NCBI RefSeq assembly: GCF_013410375.1
Contig: NZ_JACCFL010000001.1
Location: 1,488,001-1,552,000 of the forward strand
DNA length: 64,000 nt
Direction of reading: 5' to 3'
DNA from: Leifsonia shinshuensis
GTDB lineage: Bacteria; Actinomycetota; Actinomycetes; Actinomycetales; Microbacteriaceae
Positions 47,133-56,318 of this stretch are shown one piece after another. The translations under genes were made by a program, and so were the position numbers. Position 1 is the stretch's first letter; every line of letters begins with the position of its first letter. The notes below the pieces were generated by a model that was not told the DNA's origin, did not search any database, and saw only the letters and a list, made by a program, of their open reading frames with translations.

Positions 47133-48785
47133 TCAGGAATTCACCCGGATGATCTCCTCCTGGTACGGCGCGACGACGTCGCCGGAGATCCGCAGGTCGA
47201 GCAGCAGGAACGGGCGCTCGGCCGCCGGGCGCGCGGCCCAGCGGGCCAGCGCGTCCAGGTCGTCCGGAGTCCTCACCACGACGCCCTCCGCGCCGACCGC
47301 GGCGCCGAGGCCCGCGAAGTCGACCTCCGGGATGCGCATCGGGCCCGGGGCGAGACCCTTCAGGCCGTAGAGGTTGACCTCGGCGCCGTAGGCGGCGTCG
47401 TTCCACACCACGCACACGCCGCGGCCGCCGGCGACCCGCACAGCGGACTCCAGGTCGGCCAACGCCATCAGGCCGCCTCCATCGCCGGTCGTGAGCACGA
47501 CCGTGGACTCCGGGTGCGCGAGCGTGGCGCCGGCGACGCTCGGGAAGCCGAGACCGATCGACTGGTAGGCGGTGCCGACCATGATCATCCGGTCCGGGGA
47601 GGCGACCGGCCAGTACATGTTCGCCCAGCCGATGAAGTGGCCGCCGTCGGAGACGACGACGCGGTCCTCCGGCAGCAGCTCCGCGATGCGGGCGGCCGCG
47701 GTGCGCGGGTCGAGACGGCCGTCGGCGGCCAGGCCGTCGCCGTGGGTCCGGGAGCGGAGGGCGGCCAGGTCGACGGACTCCCGCCAGCCGGAGGGCGCGG
47801 CCCCGAGCGCGCGGAGCTCCTCGACCAGGGCCTCGGTGACCAGGCGGGCGTCGCCGCGCAGGTACGCGCCGACGTTCGGGTGCGTCGCGGCGGGCGCGAC
47901 ATCCACCTGGATGACGCGCGTGCCGGGGGCGAAGAGCTCGCCGAACCGCATCGTGAACTGGTTGAGCGAGGCGCCGAAGACCACGGCGACGTCGGCCGAG
48001 CGGACGGCGTCCATCGCGCCCTCGGCTCCGAAGCCGCCGGTGACGCCGAGGTCGTAGCGGCCGTCGGGGAACACTCCGCGGCCGAGCGCGGTGCCCGCGG
48101 TGAGCGCGCCGGTCGCGTCGGCGAGGGCCCCGAGCGCGGGGCCGGCCCCGGCGATCCAGGCGCCGCGGCCCGCCAGCAGGAACGGGCGCTCGGCGCCCGC
48201 GAGCGCGGCGGCGGCGTCGGCGATCGCGCCGCGTGCGAACGGCCCGGCCGGCGCAAGCGGGGCGGGCAGCGCGAGCGCGGGCGCCTCCGGCACAGGCCCG
48301 GCCTCCCGGGTGGCGACATCGTAGGGGATGGCGAGGACGGTCGGCACCCGGTAGGTGAGCGCGTGCTCGACCGCGATGGCCGTGGTCGCGGCGGCGTCGG
48401 TGCGGCCGACCGTGTAGGTGCGCGCGCCGACTGCGCTGGCCAGTGCGATCTGGTCGACGCCCCACGGCCGCGGGCCGGAGGTGGGCTCGTCTCCGACGAC
48501 CAGGACCAGCGGGATGTGCGCCTGCCTGGCCTCCGCCAGGGCGGTCAGCGTGTTCGTGAACCCGGCGCCGTAGGTGGCGGTGGCGGCGGCGAGCCGGCCG
48601 GACGCGCGGTGGTAGGCGTCGGCGGCGACGACGGCCCCGGCCTCGTGGCGCATGGCGGTGTAGGGGACGCGTCCCTCCCGCTCCAGGGCGTCGAGGAAGT
48701 GGGCGTTGCCGTTGCCCATCACCCCGAAGACCTGGTCGACGTGGCGGGCGAGGGTGGTGGCGACGTGCGCGGAGACGGAGGGCAT
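47133..48785 (-). CDS. Thiamine diphosphate-dependent enzyme (acetolactate synthase-like)
   Basis: The 550-residue protein has the three-domain ThDP fold: N-terminal pyrimidine domain with the activating glutamate (MRHEAGAVVAADAYHR), a central domain (about 185-320) and a C-terminal pyrophosphate domain with GDGGGLMALADLESAV and VVWNDAAYG. Known relatives include acetolactate synthase, benzoylformate decarboxylase and glyoxylate carboligase; substrate is not decided by sequence. No regulatory-subunit gene is nearby, which argues against biosynthetic IlvB. Confidence 0.85.
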   Translation of the reverse strand: MPSVSAHVATTLARHVDQVFGVMGNGNAHFLDALEREGRVPYTAMRHEAGAVVAADAYHRASGRLAAATATYGAGFTNTLTALAEARQAHIPLVLVVGDEPTSGPRPWGVDQIALASAVGARTYTVGRTDAAATTAIAVEHALTYRVPTVLAIPYDVATREAGPVPEAPALALPAPLAPAGPFARGAIADAAAALAGAERPFLLAGRGAWIAGAGPALGALADATGALTAGTALGRGVFPDGRYDLGVTGGFGAEGAMDAVRSADVAVVFGASLNQFTMRFGELFAPGTRVIQVDVAPAATHPNVGAYLRGDARLVTEALVEELRALGAAPSGWRESVDLAALRSRTHGDGLAADGRLDPRTAAARIAELLPEDRVVVSDGGHFIGWANMYWPVASPDRMIMVGTAYQSIGLGFPSVAGATLAHPESTVVLTTGDGGGLMALADLESAVRVAGGRGVCVVWNDAAYGAEVNLYGLKGLAPGPMRIPEVDFAGLGAAVGAEGVVVRTPDDLDALARWAARPAAERPFLLLDLRISGDVVAPYQEEIIRVNS

Positions 48786-48973
48786 GGCGGTGCCTTTCGA
48801 GACGGGGAACGGAGGTGCGATGATCCGTATGTGTCTCGCGCGCTGCTGCGTCGCCGAGCGCGGCTTCGTGCCCTTTTTTCGAGCACCGGGCCGTTGGACG
48901 GCCGGACCTCAGCAGTATAGCCGGGCGCCTGTCGAAAACGGCCCCACCCGTTCGACGTCCAGGTGTTCCCGCA

Positions 48974-49021
48974 CAGTGCGACGAACAGCGCGACGAAAAG
49001 CGCGACGAAAAGCGCGACGAG
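48974..49021. repeat. Four tandem 12-bp repeats before a YCII gene
   Basis: Units CAGTGCGACGAA, CAGCGCGACGAA, AAGCGCGACGAA and AAGCGCGACGAG follow head to tail from 48974 to 49021 and run into the ribosome site of the YCII gene at 49032. Confidence 0.8.
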
Positions 49022-49031
49022 AGGGAGAGAC

Positions 49032-49385
49032 ATGACCGGCTACCTGATCCTCATCTACGGCGACGAGAACCGCTGGGACGCCCTGGACGAGGAGGCGCGC
49101 GCGGCGCTCGACGCCGCCCACCGCGCCCTCCAGGAGAAGGCGGGAGAGGGGGTGCGTGCCGCGGGGGAACTGCAGGCGTCGTCCACCGCGACGACGCTGC
49201 GCACCGGCCCGGACGGTGAGCCACGGCCCACCGACGGGCCGTTCTCGGAGTCCAAGGAGGTCGTCGGCGGGTTCTACCTGATCGAGGCCGAGAGCCAGGA
49301 GGAGGCGGTCGCGTTGGCGGCGTCGCTCGCGGAGGCTCGGCAGGGGCATGGGGGGATCGAGGTCCGGGCGTTGGTGAGGCGCTAG
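49032..49385 (+). CDS. YCII/DGPF-domain protein
   Basis: The 117-residue product is a YCII-related (DGPF) protein: a ferredoxin-like fold with the TDGPFSESKEVVGGFYLIEA motif. Biochemical role is unknown; such proteins often accompany ECF sigma factors, but none is adjacent here. GAGGGAGAG precedes the ATG. The 12-bp repeats upstream could be translated if an earlier in-frame ATG (48963) were used. Confidence 0.85.
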   Translation: MTGYLILIYGDENRWDALDEEARAALDAAHRALQEKAGEGVRAAGELQASSTATTLRTGPDGEPRPTDGPFSESKEVVGGFYLIEAESQEEAVALAASLAEARQGHGGIEVRALVRR

Positions 49386-49387
49386 GG

Positions 49388-49475
49388 CAACGGAGGACTT
49401 CCGGGCCGACGCGCCCGGGAAACGCAGTGAGCGGAGGGGATCCGCGGGTGCGGAGGGCGGATCTCCTCCGTTGGC
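49388..49475. repeat. Copies of the dispersed GGAGGA repeat
   Basis: CAACGGAGGACTTCCGG (49388), GAGCGGAGGGGATCCGC (49429) and inverted GCGGATCTCCTCCGTTGGC (49457-49475) match the family at 12.9-13.1 kb. Outer copies are inverted and could form a stem. Confidence 0.6.
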
Positions 49476-49516
49476 CGCGGGTGACAGAGGCGGGGTGGAC
49501 AGAGGAGGATGCGCTC

Positions 49517-49894
49517 ATGACGGATGCAGGGATCATCGGGGTGAACACCATCGGCATTCCGGTGCGGGACCAGGACGTCGCCCTGGCCTTCTACCGGGAC
49601 GTGCTCGGGTTCGAGCTGCTCGTGGACGCGCCGCTGCCGACGGGCGGCCGCTGGATCATGGTGGCGCCGCCGGGATCGGCGGTGTCCGTGTCCCTGGTGG
49701 TCGCCGGCGACGACGCACCGGCGGGGGTCGAGACGGGCATCCGGTTCGAGAGCCTCGACGCGGCCGGCACGCACGCGGAGCTGACCCGGCGCGGCGTGGC
49801 GGTGGGGGAGCTGCTGCGCTGGCCGGGCGTCCCGGCGATGTTCCAGGCGCGGGACCAGGACGGGAACCGGTTCGAGGTGGTGGAGCGGGGGTAG
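49517..49894 (+). CDS. VOC (glyoxalase/bleomycin resistance-like) protein
   Basis: The 125-residue product has the paired beta-alpha-beta modules of VOC proteins (NTIGIPVRDQDVALAFYRDVLGFEL in part, and a C-terminal RDQDGNRFEVVE with a metal-binding-type glutamate). Substrate unknown. ATG at 49517 has AGAGGAGG upstream. Confidence 0.85.
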   Translation: MTDAGIIGVNTIGIPVRDQDVALAFYRDVLGFELLVDAPLPTGGRWIMVAPPGSAVSVSLVVAGDDAPAGVETGIRFESLDAAGTHAELTRRGVAVGELLRWPGVPAMFQARDQDGNRFEVVERG

Positions 49895-49942
49895 CTCAGA
49901 CCCGCACCGCGCCCGAGCCGGCCGCGTGGGGGAAGTGATCCA

Positions 49943-50992
49943 TCAGGCAGGCGCCGGGCCGCTGCTGGCGCGGACGACGAGGCGGGTCGGGAGGACGGAC
50001 GAGCGCACCGGCTCGGGCCGTCCCTCGATCTCGGCGATGAGGAGTTCGACGGCGCGGCGGCCGGTGGCCTCGAACTCCTGGTGGATGGTGGTCAGCGGCG
50101 GCCAGAACGAGTCGGACTCGGCCATGTCGTCGAATCCGACCACGCTGACATCGTCCGGCACTCGCCGGCCGGCCTCGTGCAGCGCGCGGAGCACGCCGAG
50201 CGCCATCTGGTCGTTCGCGGCGAACACCGCGGTGATCTCGGGGCGCACGGCGATCTCCCGCCCGTAGCCGTAGCCGGCGGTCGTGGACCAGTCCCCGCGG
50301 AAGACCTCCGGCACCGGGGCGCCCGCGGCCTCCAGGGTGTCCCGCCAGGCCTGTTCGCGGCGCGCGGCCGAGTACGACTCGGCGGGTCCGGAGATGTGCC
50401 ACACCGTCTCGTGCCCGAGCGAGAGCAGGTGCTCGGTGGCCTGGCGCGCGCCCTCGGCCTGGTCGGTGTCCACCTGCGGGTAGTCCGGGCGCTCGGTGGA
50501 GTCGATGACCACGACGGAGAGCCCGGACGGCAGCTCGACGTCGGCGCGGTCCACGATGTGGGCCTCGATGACGATGATGATGCCGTCCACCGCCTGCTCC
50601 AGCAGCCGGGTGAAGGCGACGCTGACGTCCTGCTGGGTGGGGTGCTCGACCGGCACGACGGTGATCGAGTAGCCGGCGGTCGCGGCCGAGACGGCGATCG
50701 CGTCCAGCGTGCGCATGTTGCCATACGACGAGAGCGTGAACATCACCACGCCGATGTTGCGGAACAGCCCGGAGCGCAGCGCGCGGGCGGCGCGGTTGGG
50801 CCGGTAGCCGAGCGCCTGCATGGAGGCCAGCACGCGGTCGCGGGTGGCGGCCTCCACGTTGGTGAGGCCGTTGGCGACGCGCGAGACGGTCTGGGTGGAC
50901 ACCCCGGCGTGCGCGGCGACGTCGCCGAGGGAGGGGCCGCGGGTGCGGCCGGCGCGGCGCGCGGGCGCCGGGTCGGCGATCGACTCGGTCAT
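49943..50992 (-). CDS. LacI-family repressor of the sugar uptake operon
   Basis: The 349-residue protein has an N-terminal LacI helix-turn-helix and hinge (LGDVAAHAGVSTQTVSRVAN, about 21-40; RPNRAARALRSG) and a periplasmic-binding-like effector domain (about 80-345). It is divergent from the sugar ABC operon, and two LacI-type palindromes lie between. It probably represses the operon until a galactoside or related sugar binds. Confidence 0.92.
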   Translation of the reverse strand: MTESIADPAPARRAGRTRGPSLGDVAAHAGVSTQTVSRVANGLTNVEAATRDRVLASMQALGYRPNRAARALRSGLFRNIGVVMFTLSSYGNMRTLDAIAVSAATAGYSITVVPVEHPTQQDVSVAFTRLLEQAVDGIIIVIEAHIVDRADVELPSGLSVVVIDSTERPDYPQVDTDQAEGARQATEHLLSLGHETVWHISGPAESYSAARREQAWRDTLEAAGAPVPEVFRGDWSTTAGYGYGREIAVRPEITAVFAANDQMALGVLRALHEAGRRVPDDVSVVGFDDMAESDSFWPPLTTIHQEFEATGRRAVELLIAEIEGRPEPVRSSVLPTRLVVRASSGPAPA

Positions 50993-51063
50993 GGTTCCCC
51001 ATTCTGGTGAAGGCTCGGGTGATTCCTGCCGCGACGGTCCGCGGGGAACAACGCACTTGCATC

Positions 51064-51115
51064 ATGTTGACGTCAACATGCTAGGGTATGCAACCAGATG
51101 TTGACGTAAACATCC
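51064..51115. promoter_or_regulatory. Two LacI-type operators in the divergent region
   Basis: CATGTTGACGTCAACATG (51064-51081) is a perfect 18-bp palindrome. GATGTTGACGTAAACATC (51098-51115) matches it with two mismatched arms. Centres are 34 bp apart, close to three helical turns, suiting cooperative binding. They lie 62-113 bp before the first permease start. Confidence 0.85.
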
Positions 51116-51176
51116 GCCGCGACGCCGCAGCGCACTCCCGCGGGCCGCAGCGAGCACCGAATCACCGAGGAAGGCC

Positions 51177-52103
51177 ATGACAACGACGTCCCTCACGCCG
51201 ACGGCCCCGCCGGCATCACCGCCCCGGCGCCAGCCCCGTCCGCGACGCGATTGGCGCGGCTGGGCCTTCGTGGCCCCGTTCCTGGTCGTGTTCGCCCTGA
51301 TGATCGTCGCGCCGGTCGTCTACGCGCTCTACCTCAGCCTGTTCCGCCAGCAGCTCATCGGCGGCAACGCCTTCGTCGGGCTGGACAACTACATCGCACT
51401 CCTGCAGGACGGGAAGTTCTGGGAGTCCTTCGGCCGGGTCGCGCTCTTCCTGGTCGTGCAGGTGCCGATCATGCTCGCCCTCTCGCTCGTCGCGGCCCTC
51501 GCGCTCGACTCCGCCCGGCTGCACGGCGCCGGTTTCTTCCGCATCGCGCTGTTCCTGCCCTACGCCGTCCCCGGCGTGGTGGCCGCGCTGATCTGGGGCT
51601 TCATCTACGGCGACCAGTTCGGTCTCACCGCGAGCGTCAACCACCTGCTCGGCACGCAGCTCGCCCCGCTCGCCGGCCAGTGGATCCTCGGCTCGATCGG
51701 CAACATCGTGACCTGGGAGTTCCTGGGCTACAACATGCTGATCTTCTATGCGGCGCTGCGGGTCATCCCCGGCGAGCTCTACGAGGCCGCCGAGATCGAC
51801 GGCGCGGGGGCGTTCCGCACGGTGTTCAGCATCAAGCTCCCCGCCGTGCGCGGCGCGATCGTGATCGCGACGATCTTCTCGATCATCGGCAGCTTCCAGC
51901 TCTTCAACGAGCCGAACCTGCTCAAGCAGCTCGCGCCCAACGCGATCAGCAGCTACTTCACACCCAACATGTACGCCTACAACCTGTCGTTCGCCGGCCA
52001 GCAGTTCAACTACGCGGCCACGGTCGCGATCGTGATGGGCGTCATCACCGCGGTGATCGCCTACGTCGTCCAGCTCCGGGGCTCGCGCAAGGAGGTCCGC
52101 TGA
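51177..52103 (+). CDS. Sugar ABC transporter permease (MalF-like)
   Basis: The 308-residue inner-membrane permease has six transmembrane helices and the ATPase-contact loop EAAEIDGAGAFRTVFSIKLP. AGGAAGG precedes the ATG. Its stop shares one base with the next permease gene (TGATG). Confidence 0.93.
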   Translation: MTTTSLTPTAPPASPPRRQPRPRRDWRGWAFVAPFLVVFALMIVAPVVYALYLSLFRQQLIGGNAFVGLDNYIALLQDGKFWESFGRVALFLVVQVPIMLALSLVAALALDSARLHGAGFFRIALFLPYAVPGVVAALIWGFIYGDQFGLTASVNHLLGTQLAPLAGQWILGSIGNIVTWEFLGYNMLIFYAALRVIPGELYEAAEIDGAGAFRTVFSIKLPAVRGAIVIATIFSIIGSFQLFNEPNLLKQLAPNAISSYFTPNMYAYNLSFAGQQFNYAATVAIVMGVITAVIAYVVQLRGSRKEVR

Positions 52104-53041
52104 TGACCGCGCTCACCGACCGTCCGCGCAAGGCGCCGTCCCGCGCCGCCGCCCGCTCCAACCGCGCCGCCCGCGCGGCCGCGCCGACCTCCGGCCGCCG
52201 CAGCCGCAAGTCGACCGTGCTGACCATCGTGATGATCGTCTTCACGATCTACTCGTTCGTCCCGCTGATCTGGCTCATCGTCAACGCGACCAAGAGCCAG
52301 CCGGACCTGTATTCGTCGTTCGGGCTCTGGTTCGGCAAGGACTTCAACCTCTTCCAGAACATCGCGCAGCTGTTCAGCTACCGCGACGGGATCTTTCTGC
52401 AGTGGCTGGGCAACACCCTCCTCTACGTCGTGGTCGGCGCGGGCGGGGCAACGCTGCTCGCGACGGTCGCCGGCTACGGGATGGCGAAGTACGACTTCCC
52501 CGGCAAGCGGGCGGTGTTCGCCATCGTGCTCGGCGCGATCGCGGTTCCCGGAACGGCGTTGGCGGTCCCGACCTTCCTGATGTTCAGCCAGGTGGGGCTC
52601 ACGAACACGCCCTGGGCGGTCATCCTGCCGTCGCTGATCAGCCCGTTCGGCTTCTACCTGATCTGGACCTACGCCAGCGAGGCGATCCCGACCGAGCTGC
52701 TGGAGGCCGCCCGGATGGACGGCGCCGGCGAGTTCCGCACCTTCTTCACCATCTCGCTCCGCCTCCTCGCCCCCGGAGTCGTGACCGTCGCGCTGTTCGC
52801 GATCGTCGCCACCTGGAACAACTACTTCCTGCCGCTCATCATGCTGAGCGATCCGACCTGGTACCCCCTCACGGTCGGCCTCAGCCAGTGGAGCGCGCAG
52901 GCGACCGGGGTCGGCGCCCAGCCGATCTTCAACCTCGTGATCACCGGATCGCTCGTCACGATCATCCCGATCGTGGCCGCGTTCCTGGTGCTCCAGCGCT
53001 ACTGGCAGTCGGGTCTGGCCGCCGGAAGCGTCAAGCAGTGA
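52103..53041 (+). CDS. Sugar ABC transporter permease (MalG-like)
   Basis: The 312-residue permease has a basic cytosolic N-terminus (about 1-38), six helices and the loop EAARMDGAGEFRTFFTISLR. It pairs with the preceding permease. The operon lacks an ATPase gene, so a shared ATPase such as the MsiK-like protein of this window is needed. Confidence 0.93.
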   Translation: MTALTDRPRKAPSRAAARSNRAARAAAPTSGRRSRKSTVLTIVMIVFTIYSFVPLIWLIVNATKSQPDLYSSFGLWFGKDFNLFQNIAQLFSYRDGIFLQWLGNTLLYVVVGAGGATLLATVAGYGMAKYDFPGKRAVFAIVLGAIAVPGTALAVPTFLMFSQVGLTNTPWAVILPSLISPFGFYLIWTYASEAIPTELLEAARMDGAGEFRTFFTISLRLLAPGVVTVALFAIVATWNNYFLPLIMLSDPTWYPLTVGLSQWSAQATGVGAQPIFNLVITGSLVTIIPIVAAFLVLQRYWQSGLAAGSVKQ

Positions 53042-53087
53042 ACACAGCACCTCCCTCCCATTCCACAAGGAAGTGAAAGGAACCACC

Positions 53088-54437
53088 ATGAAGCGCATCC
53101 TGCGTTCCCGGAACCTGCGACGCGTCGCGACCGCCGTCGTCGCGACCGCCGTCATCGGCGCCTCGCTCGCCGCGTGCTCGTCCGGCTCCGGCTCCAGCGG
53201 CGGCGGCAGCGCCTCCGACGTCGACGCGGCCCTCAAGCAGGGCGGCACCATCACCTACTGGTCGTGGACCCCGTCCGCCCAGGCCCAGGTCGCCGCGTTC
53301 GAGAAGGCCTACCCCAAGGTGAAGGTCAAGCTCGTTAACGCCGGCACCAACACCACCGAGTACACCAAGCTCCAGAACGCCATCAAGGCCGGCTCGGGCG
53401 CGCCCGACGTGGCGCAGGTCGAGTACTACGCCATCCCGCAGTTCGCGCTCTCCGACTCCCTCGTCGACCTGAAGCAGTACGGCTTCGACTCGCTCAAGAG
53501 CGACTACACGCCCGGCCCCTGGGGCTCGGTCAACGTCGGCGGCAAGCTCGTCGGCCTCCCGCAGGACAGCGGCCCCATGGCGATGTTCTACAACAAGACC
53601 GTCTTCGACAAGTACGGCCTGACCGTGCCGAAGTCCTGGGACGAGTACGTCGCCGACGCGCAGAAGCTGCACGCGGCCGACCCGAACGCGTACATCACCA
53701 GCGACTCCGGCGACTCCGGCTTCACCACCTCGATGATCTGGCAGGCCGGCGGCCGGCCGTTCCAGGTGAACGGCACCACGGTGTCGATCAACCTGCAGGA
53801 CGACGGCTCCAAGAAGTGGACCGGCACCTGGGACAAGCTGGTGCAGGGCAAGCTGCTCTCCACCGTCCCCGGCTGGAGCGACGACTGGTTCAAGGCGCTC
53901 GGCAACGGCTCGATCGCAACCCTCGTCACCGGCGCCTGGATGCCCGGCGTGCTGGAGTCCTCGGTGAAGGACGGCTCCGGCCAGTGGCGCGTCGCGCCCA
54001 TCCCGACCTACGACGGCACCCCGACCAACGCCGAGAACGGCGGCGGCGCGCAGGTCGTGCTCAAGCAGTCCAAGAACCAGGCGCTCGCCGCCGGCTTCCT
54101 CAAGTGGCTGAACAACGACCCGGCGTCGATCAAGGTCTTCCTGCAGTCCGGCGGCTTCCCGTCCACGACCAAGGACCTGAACTCGTCCGACTTCCTCGCC
54201 CAGGCTCCGGAGTACTTCGGCGGCCAGAAGATCAACGAGGTCCTCGTCGACGGCGCGAAGAACGTCTCCACCGGCTGGCAGTACCTGCCCTTCCAGGTCT
54301 ACGCGAACAGCATCTACGGCGACACCGTCGGCCAGTCGTACACCTCGAACTCCAGCCTGAACCCCGGCCTGCAGGCCTGGCAGAAGGCGCTGGTGAGCTA
54401 CGGCAACCAGCAGGGCTTCACGGTCACCGGCAAGTAA
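53088..54437 (+). CDS. Sugar-binding lipoprotein of the ABC importer
   Basis: The 449-residue family-1 solute-binding protein has a signal peptide with lipobox LAAC (cysteine near residue 30), a Gly/Ser tether and a two-lobed binding fold (GGTITYWSWTPSAQAQ, VAQVEYYAIPQF, TGAWMPGVLESS). It delivers an oligosaccharide or sugar, probably a beta-galactoside given the adjacent GH35 gene. ATG at 53088 with AAAGGAA upstream. Confidence 0.93.
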   Translation: MKRILRSRNLRRVATAVVATAVIGASLAACSSGSGSSGGGSASDVDAALKQGGTITYWSWTPSAQAQVAAFEKAYPKVKVKLVNAGTNTTEYTKLQNAIKAGSGAPDVAQVEYYAIPQFALSDSLVDLKQYGFDSLKSDYTPGPWGSVNVGGKLVGLPQDSGPMAMFYNKTVFDKYGLTVPKSWDEYVADAQKLHAADPNAYITSDSGDSGFTTSMIWQAGGRPFQVNGTTVSINLQDDGSKKWTGTWDKLVQGKLLSTVPGWSDDWFKALGNGSIATLVTGAWMPGVLESSVKDGSGQWRVAPIPTYDGTPTNAENGGGAQVVLKQSKNQALAAGFLKWLNNDPASIKVFLQSGGFPSTTKDLNSSDFLAQAPEYFGGQKINEVLVDGAKNVSTGWQYLPFQVYANSIYGDTVGQSYTSNSSLNPGLQAWQKALVSYGNQQGFTVTGK

Positions 54438-54471
54438 CCCCTCCACCGCACGAGACACCGTCACCGGCCCT

Positions 54472-54502
54472 CGGGCGTCCGCCGCAGGCAGGCGGGCGCC
54501 CG
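54472..54502 (+). terminator. Hairpin between the binding-protein and GH35 genes
   Basis: CGGGCGTCCGCC (54472-54483) pairs with GGCGGGCGCCCG (54491-54502), 12 bp with one G-U pair and a seven-base loop. With no T-run it probably only reduces read-through or protects the upstream mRNA end. Confidence 0.55.
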
Positions 54503-54518
54503 GGGGAGGAGAGAGCAC

Positions 54519-56291
54519 ATGAGCACCTTCGAGATCGCCGAGGACGACTTCCTCCTCGACGGCCGGCCCCACCGCATCCTGTCGGGGGCGATCCACTACT
54601 TCCGCGTCCACCCGGACGACTGGGCCGACCGCATCCGCAAGGCCCGCCTGATGGGCCTGAACACCGTCGAGACCTACGTCCCGTGGAACGCCCACGAGCC
54701 GCAGCCCGGCGAGTGGACCGCGGAGGGCGCGCTCGACCTGGCCCGCTTCCTGCGCACGGTGCAGGAGGAGGGGATGCACGCGATCGTGCGGCCGGGGCCG
54801 TACATCTGCGCGGAATGGGACAACGGTGGATTGCCGGCGTGGCTGTTCACCGACCCGTCGGTCGGCATCCGGCGCGCGGAGCCCGCATTCCTCTCGGCGG
54901 TCACGGCGTTCCTGGAGCGGGTGCTCGCGATCGTCCGCCCGCTGCAGGTGACCGAGGGCGGCCCGGTGCTGCTCGTGCAGGTCGAGAACGAGTACGGCGC
55001 GTACGGCGACGACAAGGACTACCTGCGTCACCTCGTGGCGGTCTTCGAGGGCGCGGGCATCACCGTGCCGCTGACGACCGTCGACCAGCCCGAGCCGGCG
55101 ATGCTCGAGAACGGCTCGCTGCCCGGCCTGCTCAAGACGGCCTCCTTCGGCTCCCGCTCGCGCGAACGGCTCGCCACCCTGCGCGAGCACCAGCCGACCG
55201 GGCCGCTGATGTGCTCGGAGTTCTGGGACGGCTGGTTCGACCACTGGGGCGCGCACCACCACACGACCTCCGTCGAGCAGTCCGCCGCCGACCTGGACGA
55301 GCTGCTCTCACTCGGCGCGTCGGTCAACATCTACATGTTCCACGGCGGCACCAACTTCGGCTTCACCAACGGCGCCAACGACAAGGGCGTCTACCAGCCG
55401 ATCGTCACCAGCTACGACTACGACGCTCCGCTCGACGAGGCGGGCGAGCCCACCGAGAAGTACTGGGTGTTCCGCGACGTGATCGCCAAGCACGCTCCGG
55501 TGCCGGCGGAGGAGCCGGTCGTCGCGGCCGCCGCGCCCGCGTTCAGCGTGCCGTTCCTGGACGCCGTGCCGCTGTTCGCGGTGGCGTCGAGGCTGGGCGA
55601 CTGGCAGCACACCGACGACCTCCCCACTTTCGACGCGCTCGGCCACTACTCGGGCCTCGGGCTCTACCGCACCGAGATCGACACCGCGGAGCCCGCTGTG
55701 CTGGAGTTCGGCGAGGTGCGCGACCGCGCCTACGTCTTCGTCGGCTCCACGCGCGTCGGCGTGCTCGCGCGCGACCACCACGACAGCGCGATCACCCTGT
55801 CACCGAGCCGCGGAACGCTGACGGTGCTCGTGGAGGACCAGGGCCGCGTCGACTACGGTCCCCGGATCGGCGAGCCCAAGGGCCTGATCGGCCCGGTGCG
55901 CCTGAACGGCGAGGGGCTGCGGCGCTGGAGCGTCCTCCCGCTGCGCCTGCCGTCGCTGAGCGCCGTGCGGGCCGAGCTCGACGCCGCGGGCGCCGCCGTG
56001 GAGCGCGAGCCGGAGCGACTGGCCGGGCCCGTGTTCGCGCGCGCGGCCTTCGAGCTGGCCGAGCAGGGGACGCTGTTCCTCGACACCACCGGCTGGGGCA
56101 AGGGCTTCGCCTGGGTCAACGGCTTCAACCTCGGCCGCTACTGGACCCGCGGCCCCCAGGAGACGCTGCACGTGCCGGCGCCGGTCACCCGGGCCGGGCG
56201 CAACGAGCTCGTGATCCTGGAGTTGGAGTCCGCGGCGGACGCCACCGCCGCGTTCGTGTCCGAGCCGCGCCTGGGCCACACGGACTTCTGA
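54519..56291 (+). CDS. GH35 beta-galactosidase
   Basis: The 590-residue enzyme has the GH35 TIM-barrel start (GAIHYFRVHPDDWADRI, VETYVPWNAHEP), the acid/base glutamate in QVENEYGAYG (near residue 157) and the nucleophile in MCSEFWDGWFDHWG (near 234), then beta-rich C-terminal domains (GWGKGFAWVNGFNLGRYW). No signal peptide, so it cleaves imported galactosides inside the cell. Last gene of the LacI-controlled operon. Confidence 0.95.
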   Translation: MSTFEIAEDDFLLDGRPHRILSGAIHYFRVHPDDWADRIRKARLMGLNTVETYVPWNAHEPQPGEWTAEGALDLARFLRTVQEEGMHAIVRPGPYICAEWDNGGLPAWLFTDPSVGIRRAEPAFLSAVTAFLERVLAIVRPLQVTEGGPVLLVQVENEYGAYGDDKDYLRHLVAVFEGAGITVPLTTVDQPEPAMLENGSLPGLLKTASFGSRSRERLATLREHQPTGPLMCSEFWDGWFDHWGAHHHTTSVEQSAADLDELLSLGASVNIYMFHGGTNFGFTNGANDKGVYQPIVTSYDYDAPLDEAGEPTEKYWVFRDVIAKHAPVPAEEPVVAAAAPAFSVPFLDAVPLFAVASRLGDWQHTDDLPTFDALGHYSGLGLYRTEIDTAEPAVLEFGEVRDRAYVFVGSTRVGVLARDHHDSAITLSPSRGTLTVLVEDQGRVDYGPRIGEPKGLIGPVRLNGEGLRRWSVLPLRLPSLSAVRAELDAAGAAVEREPERLAGPVFARAAFELAEQGTLFLDTTGWGKGFAWVNGFNLGRYWTRGPQETLHVPAPVTRAGRNELVILELESAADATAAFVSEPRLGHTDF

Positions 56292-56318
56292 GTTCCTGTC
56301 ACGCGGTGGAGGTGCGGG

